Shown in pieces: positions 1-10,856 of a DNA stretch of 64,000 nt. Under the pieces are notes generated by a model. It searched no databases. It was not told the origin of the DNA and worked only from the letters and a program-made list of their open reading frames with translations. The DNA comes from Apoderus coryli (lineage: Eukaryota > Arthropoda > Insecta > Coleoptera > Attelabidae). Made by a program: the position numbers and the translations under genes. Each line of letters opens with the position of its first letter. The stretch's first letter is position 1. Location: the NCBI GenBank assembly GCA_911728435.2, contig OU452203.1:14901651-14965650 (forward strand), read 5' to 3'.

Positions 1-900
1 TGCATCCAAGAAACCTGCGTCTCAATTTTTTTCTCTTACACCTGTAGCGCAAACCTGGTAATAGTTAAAATAGTATAATTTGCAAATATTTAAAAAGACA
101 TTTTTGTATAAGGTTATCTGAAAAAAAAATATTGAAGAGATAAGTTCCCATGCACGAACTTTTGAATGTTACTGTTCTAAGAGGCTCTATGCCTGACACC
201 GAACGGCTATTCTAATACCCATTGATATAAAATAATAATACGTTTGCATTGTCGCAAATTAGCGTTTATGATCCGTTCCACGATTGAAAATTAATATTTA
301 GGAACGCTTACAATAGACCGCAAGTATAAATTAAAATGCGTGTATACATCCATTCTCATTGTTCAACCAAACAAAACAGAATAAGAGCAAAAAAACAACT
401 ATACAAAATTGCATAGTTTAATAGCAAATTGCTTCGGTTTCCTTCATCTTTTCAAAAAACACCCTCCAGCGAAATTGTGAGAAATTTAAATTTGAATATA
501 AACTATATTTTGCAATTCCTTTCATTCAATTGTGCATAGACATGATACCTAAGAGTTGGAAGAAATTGTAACTACACTGAGTTAAGAGCGGACACGTTTT
601 ATGTTGGCTCTAAAGACAAAAACGAATTAAATTTACGTCAGTTAAGGATACGATTTTCAATTGGCAGAAATAGTATTTAATATTGGATGGCCTTAAGCAA
701 ATTGGAATTGAACAGATAGATATAAATGGTTAATGTGAAATCCAATCGATCCATTGTATTATTTGGTGTTTTGCAATATCATATAAGGAGCGTTCGCGGT
801 AATGCTAATAAAATTAAGTATATATAGAAATAAGGATGTTCTCAATTGTACGGAAACAACAATTCAAACGAGTGCAACTATTAATAGAGTCTAATAAGGT
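1..900. other. A+T-rich stretch, nothing recognised
   Basis: No ORF of note on either strand, no inverted repeat and no recognisable mobile-element motif. It ends where the (AAT)n tail of the minus-strand LINE begins. Confidence 0.5.
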
Positions 901-1860
901 ATAAATTAATAATAATAATAATAATCGACTTTATTTATATAGGGCGAAGTCTAGCCTAATGGCCACTCATACTTAACCCTAAATACTTACATAATACAAT
1001 AAATCAAATTTCAAACTAAACCTCCAAATTAACAAAACTATTAACTTACCAAACACACACAATAATAATCAAAATAATAATAATATATAATAATACAAAA
1101 ATTCCCAAATCTTACTACCACTTATCAGAAGGCAGCTAAAAAAGAATAGTTGAGAGTGCAGACCTTATAGTCATGGTCTGCACTCTCAACTATTCTTTTT
1201 TAGTTTAGTAGTAGTTTAGTTTAGTTAAGGAAATCGTATTGGAAAATATATTTCATTCTTAACCATTTCAAAGTTAACAGCGATGGTGAAACGTGATCAT
1301 ATTTGCGAAGATTACTTACAAATCGGCAACATTGGTTTTTTATTTTTTGGATTCGATACGCGTTTATCTAAGCAAGGAAAGAAAACAGCGTTACAGTACC
1401 TCATCCTTGAAAACACCAAACTCTCGCAAAGAACTTTCTTCATTTTAGATGATAGTAACTGTTTGTTTGCATAAAGCAACCTTAAAGTTAAATAACATTG
1501 ACGTGCTATGAAAAAAATGTGATCGGAAAATCTCAGCCTCTCGTCCAGATACAAGCCAAGGACCTTCACAGACGACACAAGTTCAACCCTCTGTTGATCA
1601 ATTTTTAAGTCCAAATGCTTTTTTCAAAGGTTTCTACGTTTCTTAGGACAAAAGATAATAAACTTTGATTTACAGGGATTCAGTTGAAGGTTATGGTTAC
1701 TAGCATATATACTAATATTCCGTAACTGTGAATTAATAACTTGATTAGCATGAACATATCTTTCTGATGGAAAACTAAACATAAACTGTGTGTCATCAGC
1801 AAAACATTGAACATTTCCGTCAACTACAACCTGGTTCAAATCAAATTAATGACAAATTTA
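901..1860 (-). pseudogene. LINE 3' end: RT palm and thumb plus 3' UTR, CR1-like
   Basis: Read on the minus strand, the segment from 1839 to 1624 carries a reverse-transcriptase palm with FADDTQ (the YxDD box, Tyr to Phe), followed by LN..KSKF. From 1614 to 1312 comes the next RT block with VLGLYLDERLRF and a CN.V..PCLD-type end, as in CR1-like LINEs. A stop or frameshift lies between the two. Downstream on the same strand is a 3' UTR ending in GGGCGAAGTC (reverse complement) and an (AAT)n tail at about 905-925. The 5' part of the element is missing, which is usual for LINE insertions. A 29-bp palindrome (1136-1203) interrupts it. Clade assignment is tentative. Confidence 0.8.
1136..1203. repeat. 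Short-spacer inverted repeat, 29-bp perfect arms
   Basis: Arms 1136-1164 and 1175-1203 are exact reverse complements; the spacer is the 10 nt TTATAGTCAT. It lies inside the 3' part of the minus-strand LINE. It could be an inverted duplication made by template switching, or an assembly or amplification artefact. Confidence 0.9.
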
Positions 1861-2399
1861 ATAAAATGTGATAAATTTTCATTCACCAATTATGATAAAT
1901 ATATTCTTAAAACTTTTCCACAGTAACTGTAACAAATCGCAACACTTTGTTATAATAATAAAATATTCTTTAACAATGTTAGAATCAGTAAATGCGCTCT
2001 TGATTTATGTATTGGTCCTGGAGCATCTCTAACAAGAATTCAAGAATTTCTGCCACCTTTTCTCGATCCCTAATTCGATACCTACTAATAATAATGTTCG
2101 CAGTCCTTAACTTACAGCTGTGTAGTGGTCAGGAAAAAAGTCAAAGTGTGATTGTAGGAAATTAATCTTCAAAGTAAGTCGTGAACTATTCAGCAAACTG
2201 TTCTGCCTTGAAATCATGAATCTTTAATAGGCAATCTTTATAGAAGGCCACAAGTTCTTCCTGGCCCAGCATGCAAAGGCTTTGTTACAAAACACCGTAA
2301 CGTAACATCGTCGCATACTTAGCCCCGAGCAGTATTTCTATGTACGGTTTTTGATACGACTACAACTTGGGCCTGGTTAATACCCTCTAAAACCTTTTC
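1861..2399. other. No gene recognised
   Basis: Moderately A+T-rich sequence between two minus-strand LINE fragments. The right half (2200-2400) has higher G+C and may be 3' sequence of the neighbouring LINE, but I see no diagnostic motif. Confidence 0.4.
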
Positions 2400-2830
2400 G
2401 GGGAAAAAGGAGCTATCTGCTCCCTGATATCCAGAGGGAAGGCATCAATAATCAATCCCTCTCCTTTCGAATACAAGTGTCGTGACTTAGTCCCCTACTG
2501 CAGGATTTTTTGGTTTGTCTTATTTTCTTTGTTCTTATCTTCTTGTAAAAGTTGACAACTTGAACTATTTAATCTTCGCGCTTGTTCGGCTGTATCTTAA
2601 TCTACCGCTGTTCTAACCAGCATAAATACCAGCCTTCTCAATGATGAAAACATCTCTTTAGATGTTGGGTGAGTGAGTTAAGGCCAATATCGATCCGGAA
2701 GCAATCCTATCTTACAACACCGCCGCATGACCCCATGCAGCTGAGGCATAACTCGACATTGGTCGAATCATTGCTTCGATCAGTCTAAGTTTGGTTACTT
2801 CGGGGTGTTTTGCAGTCTCCTGCCATTGTA
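2400..2830 (-). pseudogene. LINE fragment, end of RT domain
   Basis: On the minus strand, about 2830 down to 2700 encodes LRLIEAMIRPMSSYASAAWG, which fits the 'IRPILTYASPVWG' block just after the RT thumb in Jockey- and R1-like LINEs. A stop follows, then more LINE-like coding (ALTHSPNI...RDVF) towards 2600. Higher G+C than the flanks supports coding origin. It is degenerate and lacks the catalytic RT core. Confidence 0.6.
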
Positions 2831-3789
2831 TTCCTTCATTGTTGATTGTTCCGCCCCAAGAAGATTAGAGGAGGTTTGCTATCATCACAGCAATCCGAAC
2901 CTTAACCTTGATCACTTAAACATTCAGAAGGTAAAGAGACATCTCCATAAGGTGACAACCTAACAACTATTAGAACCATAATTTATAAGTGGTTTGATGG
3001 GCTTTGAAATTACGACAATGTTAGCAATTGAAAGGTTTAGGAAACCTTGCACTGACTAAAAAAAAACTTCAAAATTTTTGTCTTTGGGTTTGAGAATGTT
3101 ATTCACTTTGTGCAAACCATGTAAATCGGGAAACGCAGTATTAAAAGGGAAGTTTTAAGTAAAATAAATTAGAGGATGAGCTTTAAGATTATATCACCAA
3201 TAAAAGGCAATGACATGAAAGGACCTACCGCATCGCTTTTAGACCCTTTCTTACGTTCACGACAAAGAATAAATGTTTTTTTTTTCAAAGTCTGTATGTA
3301 AACTCTGTGTGGTCGCAATCAGAGTGTTGATAAAGTGCTTCCCATAGCGTTAAAATATAAAAAGAAAAAGACACAAATAGTAAAAAAAGAAAAATTGAAG
3401 AAGCGGCAAGATTTGTGCATTATTTACTAGCATTTAGAAAAGGATAATTCTCAATGAGATATGGCCTATGATAGTTTCATTGTGGTAACATGTCTCAAAG
3501 ACATTGACTTTTATCGCTAAGAGGTTTTAAAATTTACTTACTAGGTACGATAGAAAAAATATAATGTGACCCAGGAAGATATCTTCAAATATTGGATTTC
3601 TTCGACTTACTGTTACCCAGAAGAGTACGGATAAAGAAATGCACCCCTAGGTTGAGATTTTGATACTACTTTCAAATCTTCATTATAACTTGAATTGTTG
3701 GCATTCATAAATTGCAAACAAAAGCATCAGAACCATATGAATTAGAACAATCTAAAGTTGAATATAGTTTTTTGATTACCATTCTTCTA
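2831..3789. other. No gene recognised
   Basis: A+T-rich, stop-rich in all frames. No repeat structure seen by eye. Confidence 0.4.
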
Positions 3790-4450
3790 AAAAATCTTTC
3801 TCGTCAAAATAGGCCTCAGTTTCAGCGATTACTTCATCATTGGACTTACATTTCTATCGCTGAAACTGAGGCCTATTTTGACGAGAACGAGAAATCGTAC
3901 TATAAAAGTGGCATGGAAAAGTTGAAAAATGGCTATACTCGTTGTATTGCCCATGAAAACTATGGCAAAATTTAATGAATAGGGCTTCGAATTGGTTACC
4001 CCGTATCTTCCAGATTTAGCCCCCAGCGACTTTTTCCTGTTTTCAGATCTCAAGAGTGAGAGAGAGTGAGAGTGAAGGCAATTAGTTTTATGAAGTTTTT
4101 TTATACGTAAATAAGTCAAAAACTACGTAATATATTTAAGCAAAATTTGGTACATAAATACTACAGGATACGTTTTAGTGCTGATTAAGTTTTAGGAAAC
4201 ATTGAGAGTAGGCAAGAGGTTTACGAAAGGCTTCAAAAATTAAAAATTTCATACTTCTTAAACTTATCCGAAATATTGAATAATTTTTAATGGGGTTACT
4301 TTTAACCCATTTCTTTATTCCTCCTAAATAATAAGATTCCTCAAGGCCAACCGTATGTTTTAACGATGACCTCTTAATTCGACTCGAATCTAGTACCACC
4401 CTAAATCTGGAGAATATGGTGGATGAGATAGCAGTTCGTAAGCCCAATTG
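3790..4450. pseudogene. Scrambled mariner transposase fragments on both strands
   Basis: Four pieces of a mariner (DD34D-type) transposase are seen. Minus 3855-3790 reads SNDEVIAETEAYFDEKD, the segment just before the C-terminus. Plus 3856-3975 repeats IAETEAYFDENEKSYY and continues to RCIA and a stop, the usual mariner C-terminus. Plus 4010-4054 reads DLAPSDFFLF, the third catalytic Asp motif, but downstream of the C-terminus. Minus 4445-4394 reads HPPYSPDLG, the same catalytic block on the other strand. The minus pieces are in natural order; the plus pieces are in reversed order. This looks like an old minus-strand copy disturbed by an inverted duplication. Confidence 0.75.
3798..3887. repeat. 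Inverted duplication within mariner, 32-bp arms
   Basis: Arms 3798-3829 and 3856-3887 are exact reverse complements, with a 26-nt spacer. The spacer reads in frame with the minus-strand copy, so the plus-strand arm is probably the duplicated one. Confidence 0.9.
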
Positions 4451-6040
4451 ATACATCTTTATTCTATGAAGTAATCGATATGAATGAGACTGCGATTTTT
4501 AATATCAAAATATTCATGCAAAATGTGCTGCACCCACTCAGTTGAGACGCATACCTCCTAAATTTGCTAATTGCTCGTTATATTCCTTGCTAAAAGGAAT
4601 TCGCTATATACACAAGATTTAAAAATAACTTTTGAGGTACCTACGGAATGACTTACCGTAATATCAGATTAAAATACAATTCGTTTGGGTCTTCTTTTAC
4701 CTTTTTCTTAGCAGGTATATAAACATGTGTTTTTTGTGCAATATAATATATAAATCATTTATCAAAAGAGTTCCGCTCCCAGGATTCGTGTCCAACTGAA
4801 AGTAATAGTATATACTTTTGTTTTCTTTTTATACACGAGAGTTTTTATTAGATATAAGTATAAGATTTTGTATTAAATAAATTAATCATATAATTATTAT
4901 ATAGCAAGGTGGCTCGAAATCGCCTGCTTTATTTTGGATTTTTTGATTTTGTGACGTCTTTTGCTCTGTACAGAAAATAAAAATAAATAAATAAATTTGA
5001 TTTGAAATACCGTTCAATATTTTTGCATTGGCAATACAAAGGTAATTTTTATTTACAATTGTTTTATAGTGATAAACCTTCAAGATCTTCTTTTATTTTC
5101 AACATAAGAACATTTTTAATTGGTATTTTTGTAAATAACAAAATGACTTTCGGTAACCAAGCTTGCGGAAAGTCTTTGTTTAAATAAGATTCGAGCAATA
5201 AATGATAATAAAAACAAACCAGCCCCAATATGATCAAGCCTTGTATAAAAATACACCATAATCCATGTTTAGTATGACACTAAAACTGTAAAATGCAATA
5301 AAAGTTGAACACAGTTAAGGTGAGGCATTCTGATGTAATTTTCTAATTTCTGTTTGAAAATGTTAAACTCCCTATTGCAGTTGTGTATTTTCAAAGGACA
5401 AAATTACACAGTCAAATAATGAATGTAGGTATGTATGAGATTATTTTCAAATCATAAACGTGCTATTATTACTATGCGCGAACTAATATTTATTGGAATG
5501 AACCGTGGAAATCAGGTTAAATACAGCTTTTGGTTAGATGTAAATTACTATATACGACTTTTATTGTCTTGATTCTTATAATTTTTTTTTGTTTACAATA
5601 ATTTTGTATATCTAGTTAAAAACATAACAATAAACACCAAAATTATGTTACGGATTGAGTTCATATTGGGACAAACTCGGTATACGACGTTAAATATAAT
5701 AACCAGACAACTATATGGTTCAAGCTTTCATACACTCCTCTACAGAACCTCATGTAAATTTTTCCATTGGTGGGAATAATATTGCCAGTTAAGCCATTTC
5801 ACTAGAGTTTTGTGTTCTCTAGAAACTTCTTGACATAAAGCGCAGTATAAGCCACCACGTTGTCTTGATGAAAAACCCCTAACTGTTTTGATGAGTTGTG
5901 CTAGAGCCTCAAAACAGGTGAAGCTACTCCATCGCATATGGTAATATGTATTTACAATGTTCGCTCTCGATTATATTGGGCCTTAAGTATGGTGATTAGT
6001 TTTAGGATCGTAAGGAGTAGATCCGATTTGGTATTATTCT
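4451..6040. other. Mostly non-coding, A+T rich
   Basis: No supported gene. A minus-strand ORF at 5740-5937 is slightly G+C richer and ends with a block faintly like the Tc1 third catalytic region, but the Asp/Glu residues cannot be assigned, so I do not call it. Confidence 0.35.
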
Positions 6041-6046
6041 TTCTTT

Positions 6047-6148
6047 CTTCATGGAAATGTATACTGACAGTTTGAATGTTAATGACCCTTATAATGACTC
6101 TTATAAGGGTCATTAACATTCAAACTGTCAGTACACATTTCCATGAAG
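6047..6148. repeat. Short-spacer inverted repeat, 47-bp arms with one mismatch
   Basis: Arms 6047-6093 and 6102-6148 pair with a single mismatch (at 6134) around the 8-nt spacer ATGACTCT. It lies next to a minus-strand mariner-like fragment. Confidence 0.9.
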
Positions 6149-6229
6149 TTCTTTTTGTTGATTCGTGACCTATTTTGTTTTGTAGGTATACTCGTATTAT
6201 AGGCCTGAAATAAAACAGTAGAGAAATCG

Positions 6230-6315
6230 TTGGGACTCTTGTGGAGGTTGTGTTGCCTTGAAAATTCAATTACCTTGCGACCTGTGTGAGATCTTGCATT
6301 GTCTTCATGACACAC
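6230..6315 (-). pseudogene. Mariner-like transposase fragment with second Asp motif
   Basis: The minus strand reads HEDNARSHTGRKVIEF, matching the mariner block 'HDNARPHTA..' that carries the second catalytic Asp. No adjoining first or third motif is recognisable, so this is a small relic of under 100 bp. Confidence 0.55.
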
Positions 6316-6319
6316 TCGT

Positions 6320-7400
6320 CACGTTTGAATTCTCCATATTAACGGAAAATTGTAGACTGATGTGCTTGTTAATATTGATAATTCGTTGTAACTACAAAGT
6401 TGAGCTAGATGAAAATTATCCTCCGTCTTGATTAATAGCGCTCTACGGGTCAGTATCCAGAAACAAAAAGACAGATCGCATACTGCGATTATTTAATTAA
6501 TCGATCTTATTAATTATAATGATAATTGTTGTAAATTAACTGTCGGAGCCGGCACATGAATTAATATTGGCTTAAGGTTTATAGAAACAACGACGCGATT
6601 TTGAATTAAACTTTATTTAATAATTCGTGTAATGTTAACATTGGTATTTCATTAGCTGAGATATACAAATTTCCTCTGGATACTTTTGTTCCTTAGCACC
6701 TATAGCTCTAAACGTCTAATCACATCTCCCTGATAATGTTTAACCGTTACCTGTACTCTCTTAGCGCATTTTTTTATCAAATCATACGCTTTTTTAAGAA
6801 CATTGTGACGCCTAATTATTTCACTAGTCACCAAGCGACGTTTCGACTTAAAAAACAACAGTAAAAAGAATTTCTACAGTTTCTGATTTAAATTTAAAAA
6901 AAATACCAGTGGCCGTTTCGGTCTAGCTTTTACACAGTGGAGACGGGAGGGATAGATATACTTCCTTCACAATATATTTATGTTAATTAGGGCGCCAAGA
7001 TTTCATTTACACTGTAGGCACCGATGTCGTTCTGGGGAAATGTAAACCGCGCTTTTACAATTCAAAATAGTCAACGCTAAATTTATAAAGCAATATATTG
7101 AGCAATATTTTGCACAAAAAAAAAAGAAAATATTAATTATATTAGAGAAATAGTAATAATAATAAACTTTACACGTTACGGCACACAATAATAACGAAGC
7201 CAAAATTAGCCTTTCACGAACTCTAATACGCAATTGAAAATTGAATACTGAATATATTAAGTCAAAAATTGGGTAAGAAAACTGTGGCACTAGCATCGAG
7301 CCACTGTTTTGTGTCATAGCGTCGTGTGTGGTTTTAGAAACAAGTCCAGGGACTCCACGAAGAAACCCAGCATAATTATAGCGTATGCCATATTCAAGCC
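6320..7400. other. No gene recognised
   Basis: A+T-rich sequence. The 173-codon minus-strand ORF at 7003-7524 is only credible in its G+C-rich first part, and there the plus strand offers a better reading (see 7412-7528). Its 3' half is homopolymeric. Confidence 0.35.
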
Positions 7401-7411
7401 TTAATTTAACA

Positions 7412-7528
7412 GATAGTTTCTGCGCGAAGATACCACCGCCGTCGTGCCTAATCGAAGTAAGAGCGTATGATCCAGAACTTCCCAAAGATGCCGATCTCGT
7501 CATCAGCCACTCAGGGACATACAACTAG
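7412..7528 (+). pseudogene. Exon-like island, weakly Alg13-like
   Basis: The plus strand reads 38 codons ending in IEVRAYDPELPKDADLVISH, then a stop at 7526-7528, directly followed by a consensus donor (GTAAGT at 7529). The upstream edge TTTAACAG could be an acceptor at 7411-7412. The ADLVISH.G segment resembles the 'ADLVISHAGAG' block of Alg13 (UDP-GlcNAc transferase subunit), but the glycines after it are absent and a stop falls before the donor. It could be a gene relic or a chance match. G+C is above the background. Confidence 0.25.
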
Positions 7529-7779
7529 GTAAGTGATCTCTACAAAAGATAGAATGAGACAGGCATAAGTTGCGCAGACGGTTTTAAGCAGCGGAACGCC
7601 TCGTTCATATGCCCTCCGGTCGTGTTGAGACAACCCTCACCCGAAAGTATACATTTTCCCACAACAGTACTTCATGTCGAACGAATTAACACAAAAAATA
7701 ATGAAACGAAAAACAAACACCACAACATAGGATAGAAAATGAAAATGGAGTCAATAGCCGATTTAAAAAAAAAAAACAG

Positions 7780-8030
7780 ACTGTTGTTGCTCTAAACCAC
7801 ACAGACATTGACCTCCTTGCCGACGATTCAGAGAAGCTCAGAAGCGTCGCCGTACGGTGTAATACAATAGAACCACTTCCACTCCTACGGTTTGCCAAAT
7901 GCTACCTCGCGACAACCACGCTTCCAAATACCCTCACCATAGAAGGCAGTCCTTAAGAATCCAACAGCACCTGCCGTGCAGAAGCCGAAGCATTACAAGA
8001 TGTCCTCAAACCTCAAACATACGGTAGGTA
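7780..8030 (+). pseudogene. Coding-like remnant, possibly LINE ORF1 (gag-like)
   Basis: A G+C-rich island in A+T-rich surroundings. The plus strand reads about 59 codons (HTDIDLLADDSEKLRSVAVR, later TTTLPNTLTIEG) up to a stop. The TLPNTLTIEG end has the flavour of the segment before the zinc knuckles in insect LINE ORF1 proteins, but no CCHC knuckle follows. The minus-strand ORF at 7686-7898 is its shadow. Family not established. Confidence 0.3.
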
Positions 8031-8039
8031 AACCTTCAA

Positions 8040-8729
8040 TCAAACTTTATATAATTATAGATAATAATAAAAATAATTAAACTCAGGTAAAAGCAAGGAA
8101 GGAATAAGGAATATATAAATCAAACTACATACAGGACAGGACTAACTATATTTAACACGACTAAATAAATGGTAATGACATGGTAAATAAACAAATATAA
8201 ATAGGTATATGAGAACACATTTGTAATTAAATTCGCGAGGTAAGCATCACTAATTATTATTAAATTATGGTCGGAACTAGTCAGTCAAGTATCAAAATAT
8301 AGTCAGTCGTGTCAAAATAATACTCAATTGTTTTAATGTGAAAATAAACCGTAACAACATATTATTACATTTACAAATTATATCAGTTTTTCAACGTTAT
8401 TAAATATTCAGCGAAATTTGCATGACCATCAAACCTATTACCTTAAGCAGACACCTCTATGTGTGTAAATAATTTTTGAACATCTAACCTTTACCTTTTC
8501 TAGCACCTCATAAACAAAATTATGAAACGGCACCCAAAAACCATACTATATAAATCATTCTTATTTTATATTTCGCCAAACACTTTCTCTCTGCCACATT
8601 TTTATGTTAATTTAACAGCATACGGAGATGATTTAAGAATATTGGCCTTTGACTGCTACTACTACTTGCTGACCGTGACTTTGACCTCGTTGATGAAATA
8701 CGAGTATAAAAATTACACACACACACAAA
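8040..8729. other. No gene recognised
   Basis: A+T-rich; includes a short (AC)n run near 8715. The 75-codon plus-strand ORF at 8522-8749 has no recognisable domain and runs into the (AC)n/A tract. Confidence 0.4.
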
Positions 8730-9240
8730 AAAAAAATTCCTTGATTTAAAGTAAAATATCTTGATTGAAAGAAATCTTGTCTTTCATATGTGTCGAAGAA
8801 ATGGTCTTTTAATTTAAGTCCATTGACAATGTACTTAAAGTATGAACCTCATGTTCTAATGCTAATGAAAGTGTAGATGGTTACTTTGAAACCTTACTGT
8901 GTTAAATTACTACCAAGTGAATGCATTGGTTCAAAGAAATGTTACATTCGGTTAATTGAGAAATGACTTCAATCCTAATCTAACATTTTCTCCATGTAAA
9001 TAAAAAAAGTCTTAATTTAAGGAAATGGAATTCTTCATCTGAATACCAAAGTTAATAAATATAAATATAGAATTATTTCAATTGTAGTAACACAGTATCT
9101 TGAAATGAAACAACATGAGCAACATTTCTTTAATTTAAAGCGTTTGAATATATTAATGTTAATTAAGAAAAATGTTAGTTTGAGGAACACAGCATTTTGA
9201 AATGAAACCAAAATCTTAATTTTGAAACAGATGAACAATA
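8730..9240. repeat. Diverged tandem repeat, ~90-95 bp spacing
   Basis: The phrase AACACAG.AT.TTGAAATGAAAC recurs at about 9086 and 9180 (~94 bp apart), and TTAATTTAAG-type words recur around 8812, 9011 and 9127. The word TTCAAAGAAAT at about 8930 is shared with the clear duplication at 10857-11024, suggesting one old repeat family on both sides of the small gene. Confidence 0.45.
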
Positions 9241-9264
9241 ATTCAAAAGCATCGGTTCTTTACT

Positions 9265-9270
9265 TTTATT
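9265..9270 (-). promoter_or_regulatory. Candidate poly(A) signal of the small gene
   Basis: AATAAA on the minus strand, about 220 nt downstream of the stop codon at 9490-9492. Other A-rich matches are nearby, so this is only the best-looking one. Confidence 0.3.
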
Positions 9271-9489
9271 TACTTATTTATTTACAAGTATGTATCTAAA
9301 ATATAAACTATTTGCTTTAAAATATCACAATTATTATTATATACGTATAAACCTGAGATAAACATTTAATTTTGTAATAATAACATAAAATTAAAAAAAA
9401 TGAATAAAAAATATTATCTGTAAATGTAAAGTATTAGCCTTAACCTAGTACAAAAATGAATGTATAAAATACGTATTTAAGCCATTACA

Positions 9490-10666
9490 TTACACATTTT
9501 TTGATGATGGGACAGTAACCGTAGTTGAAATTCTAATTGGCCCAGTGACTGCTTCTTGCTCGTTTAAAGCTTCGTGTGCAATCTACAACAAAGATTAAAA
9601 TGTGTTTTTTTATTTAAGGCAGATTTAGCGAACGAATAGGAATAACAATTTGTTTAGTGTATAACGATAATCACAATCACAACTAGTTAAAATACGTTCT
9701 GTCTATTGGTAACTCTCTGAATGTTCAATTATTTTAACTTTTATGATTGTAATTACGACGCACTTACGATATATTCTCCCGCTTTTTTATGAAAATCCCG
9801 TTTGTCATCTTAAAATACGAAAAACTATCCACCCAAATATAATAAAACGAACCCATTTAAATGTTTTTTTTTTAAATTGATTATTTTCCGGCTGATTTAC
9901 CAATCTAAAGTAGCACATGTTAATGATATTTAAAACTTCCTCGTATTTCACGTACGTGGATAGACTTTGGGAAAAGGAAGTGTTAAAATATTACTGTGAA
10001 GTTTTGCTTCTGATCTTCAGTTGAGGAAAAAATTAAAAATTTAGCTAAAAAAAGTCGTATTTTAAAGATTTCTTTTTTACTTTTCATATAAGGGCATCGA
10101 TCTTCAAACCAAAAAAAAAATTCACCTACGGCATATCATTTTCCCCCTAAAATCTACTTTGTCCCGCTTTCTTAAATCTATTTTTTTAAGAATCTAGCGT
10201 ACCTACCTATAGCTACATAAGAACTTACTAAATAGTATTTCAGCCTTTTTACAAAAGTCTATGATATGATTAACTGGAGTCGTATTTGCATTTCGCTTGA
10301 GTAGGGAACTCGAGAATTTTTTTTGGTAAAAGTGCATTTTATGTTGCCAAATTCGTACGACAGCAGCACATGTGTGAGGTACCTTTAGTGCTATTCCCAA
10401 GTTGAAAATAAAGCTTGTAAAAACAATATTTCTACTATTTTTGGTATTTTTTTATATGAATAACATCTATTTTTAAAATTTCGTTGATATTGATATTGTG
10501 GGTTATTTGGACTTTTGCTATATAGGCCAGAAATTAACGAAATGGATGTTAATAAGAAAGTAGAAATTATAGGTATGTACTTACCTTCAAATGTACGGAT
10601 TTCCTGGTTAAATCCCCAAGATCTCATCACATCGCTGACACTGAAACTAATTTCCTCCACACTCAT
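9490..10666 (-). CDS. Three-exon gene for a 71-residue protein of unknown function
   Basis: Exon 1 (10666-10585) starts MSVEEISFSVSDVMRSWGF and ends in phase 1 before GTAAGTAC. Exon 2 (9808-9768, 41 nt) follows an AG, reads DDKRDFHKKAGEYI once the split codon is restored, and ends in phase 0 before GTAAGTG. Exon 3 (9582-9490) follows TTTGTTGTAG, reads IAHEALNEQEAVTGPIR... and stops at TAA. Lengths 82+41+93 = 216 nt, exactly 72 codons. No signal peptide, membrane segment or Cys; acidic and basic residues cluster in exon 2. The N-terminus faintly resembles the first helix of SAM domains, but the rest is missing. I do not recognise the family. Upstream sequence is G+C rich, unlike its surroundings, as expected for a promoter. 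The exon model is inferred by eye; another isoform could use other exons. Confidence 0.6.
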
Positions 10667-10830
10667 TGTTAGTACCTAACACGCACTCCAAAACTCGGAA
10701 CGGCCGAGGCACTCGCTACTCCTAATCAACCGCGGTTAGATCACTAACTAAAAAGGGGTATGTTTTGTGTACCTAAATAGCATGTTTTTGCTGTAAACAA
10801 GTCTAGACGCCCGCCGGCCCGCCCCATTTC
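10667..10830 (-). promoter_or_regulatory. G+C-rich putative promoter/5' UTR of the small gene
   Basis: Immediately upstream of the exon 1 ATG. It contains several CpG-containing words (CGGAACGGCCGAGGC, CCGCGG, CCCGCCGGCCCG) in an otherwise A+T-rich region. No TATA box is obvious. Start site not determinable by eye. Confidence 0.4.
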
Positions 10831-10856
10831 TTTAATTTAAGTACATGAATATAAAA

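Noticed and set aside
5740..5937. Minus-strand ORF, perhaps a Tc1 third-motif relic
   Set aside because: Catalytic residues and the SPDLNP block cannot be identified; too weak.
7003..7400. 3' half of the 173-codon minus-strand ORF
   Set aside because: Tyr/Phe/Ile runs come from A+T-rich homopolymers; no coding signal.
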